30,374 nucleotides of DNA, taken from contig BFEA01000513.1 in NCBI GenBank assembly GCA_003427395.1, positions 1,004,093 through 1,034,466 of the forward strand. Reading direction: 5' to 3'. Source of the stretch: Chara braunii. Its lineage: Eukaryota > Streptophyta > Charophyceae > Charales > Characeae. Each line of letters begins with the position of its first letter. Positions within the stretch are counted from its first letter, which is position 1. The position numbers were made by a program, and so were the translations under genes. Under the pieces are notes generated by a model. It saw only the letters and a program-made list of their open reading frames with translations, made no database searches and was not told the origin of the DNA. Below, piece by piece: positions 30,088 to 30,374 of the stretch.

Positions 30088-30374
30088 GGCCGCGGCCGAT
30101 GAGGCCCAGTCCACGGCCTGTTTTTTTTTCTTTTTTTCTTTTACCCCTAAAAATACGTAAAAAAAAAAAGAAAAAAAAAAGGGATGTAGGGCTTGGAAAA
30201 GCCTACAATCCTATGTTTTTTATTTCGGAATCCCGACTTCATTTAAGATTTTTAAAAAATGAAAAACGAAATTCGATTTAAAAAAAAAAAAAAACCAGGA
30301 TTTTTTTTTTGGCATTTTTTATCATGAGGGATATGGTCCCTGAGTTGTGCTGTATTTTTTTCTGAAATGATTTT

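Larger units (their letters stand above)
26796..30374. repeat. 3,579-bp direct repeat, copy 2 (runs off the window)
   Basis: Equivalent of 19279-22857 shifted by 7517 bp with no difference noticed, T run included (26809-26834). The window ends inside the repeat, so its real length is unknown. Confidence 0.95.

Noticed and set aside
1-30374. CRISPR array, prokaryotic operon, phage or viral genes
   Set aside because: No regular repeat-spacer structure, no ribosome-binding-site-led ORF series and no capsid, integrase or polymerase motifs other than the LINE reverse transcriptase.

Overview
This looks like nuclear DNA of a large, repeat-rich plant-type genome (land plant or streptophyte alga). 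The evidence is: (i) a degraded fragment of mitochondrial cox1 whose reading resembles streptophyte cox1; (ii) L1-type LINEs with an APE endonuclease, a reverse transcriptase and a C-terminal zf-RVT-like zinc motif, the plant arrangement; (iii) a Harbinger/Tourist-like MITE with a TAA target duplication; (iv) tRNA-derived SINE-like units; (v) many microsatellites and homopolymer runs. A charophyte such as Chara would fit, but naming a genus is a guess. There are no prokaryotic operons, rRNA genes, CRISPR arrays or functional tRNA genes.

Layout. 1-113: a 75-bp repeat of the LINE 5' region followed by a perfect Nextera mate-pair junction adapter, so the window starts with a library/assembly artefact. 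114-1300: unassigned DNA, the cox1 nuclear insert and a small ORF with a 16-codon internal repeat. 2668-3311: the likely last exons of an unrecognised nuclear gene. 4150-5700: short diverged direct repeats and a 109-bp MITE. 6132-9104: GA and CA microsatellites, then about 1.9 kb of (TCTAC)n pentamer satellite. 9479-about 19278: one very long (about 9.8 kb) degenerate LINE on the minus strand. From its 5' end on the right it holds ORF1 with an RRM-like region and zinc knuckle, a long glutamine-rich tail, an extra unrecognised ORF, the endonuclease, the reverse transcriptase, the zinc motif, a 3' stem-loop and a poly(A) tract. 19292-about 22570: a 5'-truncated second LINE of related type. 22600-26795: microsatellites, a tRNA-related fold-back element, AT-rich tandem repeats, a 36-bp minisatellite, a 28-bp inverted repeat pair and a SINE. 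26796-30374: a copy of 19279-22857 at a constant offset of 7517 bp, running off the window end.

Nothing here forms a working pathway; almost everything is transposon debris and simple sequence. The most informative points are the adapter artefact, the 7,517-bp repeat, a 536-bp inversion inside LINE ORF2 bounded by TTTTGCA/TGCAAAA, the unusually long Q-rich ORF1, and a 3' stem-loop block conserved between two otherwise diverged LINEs.
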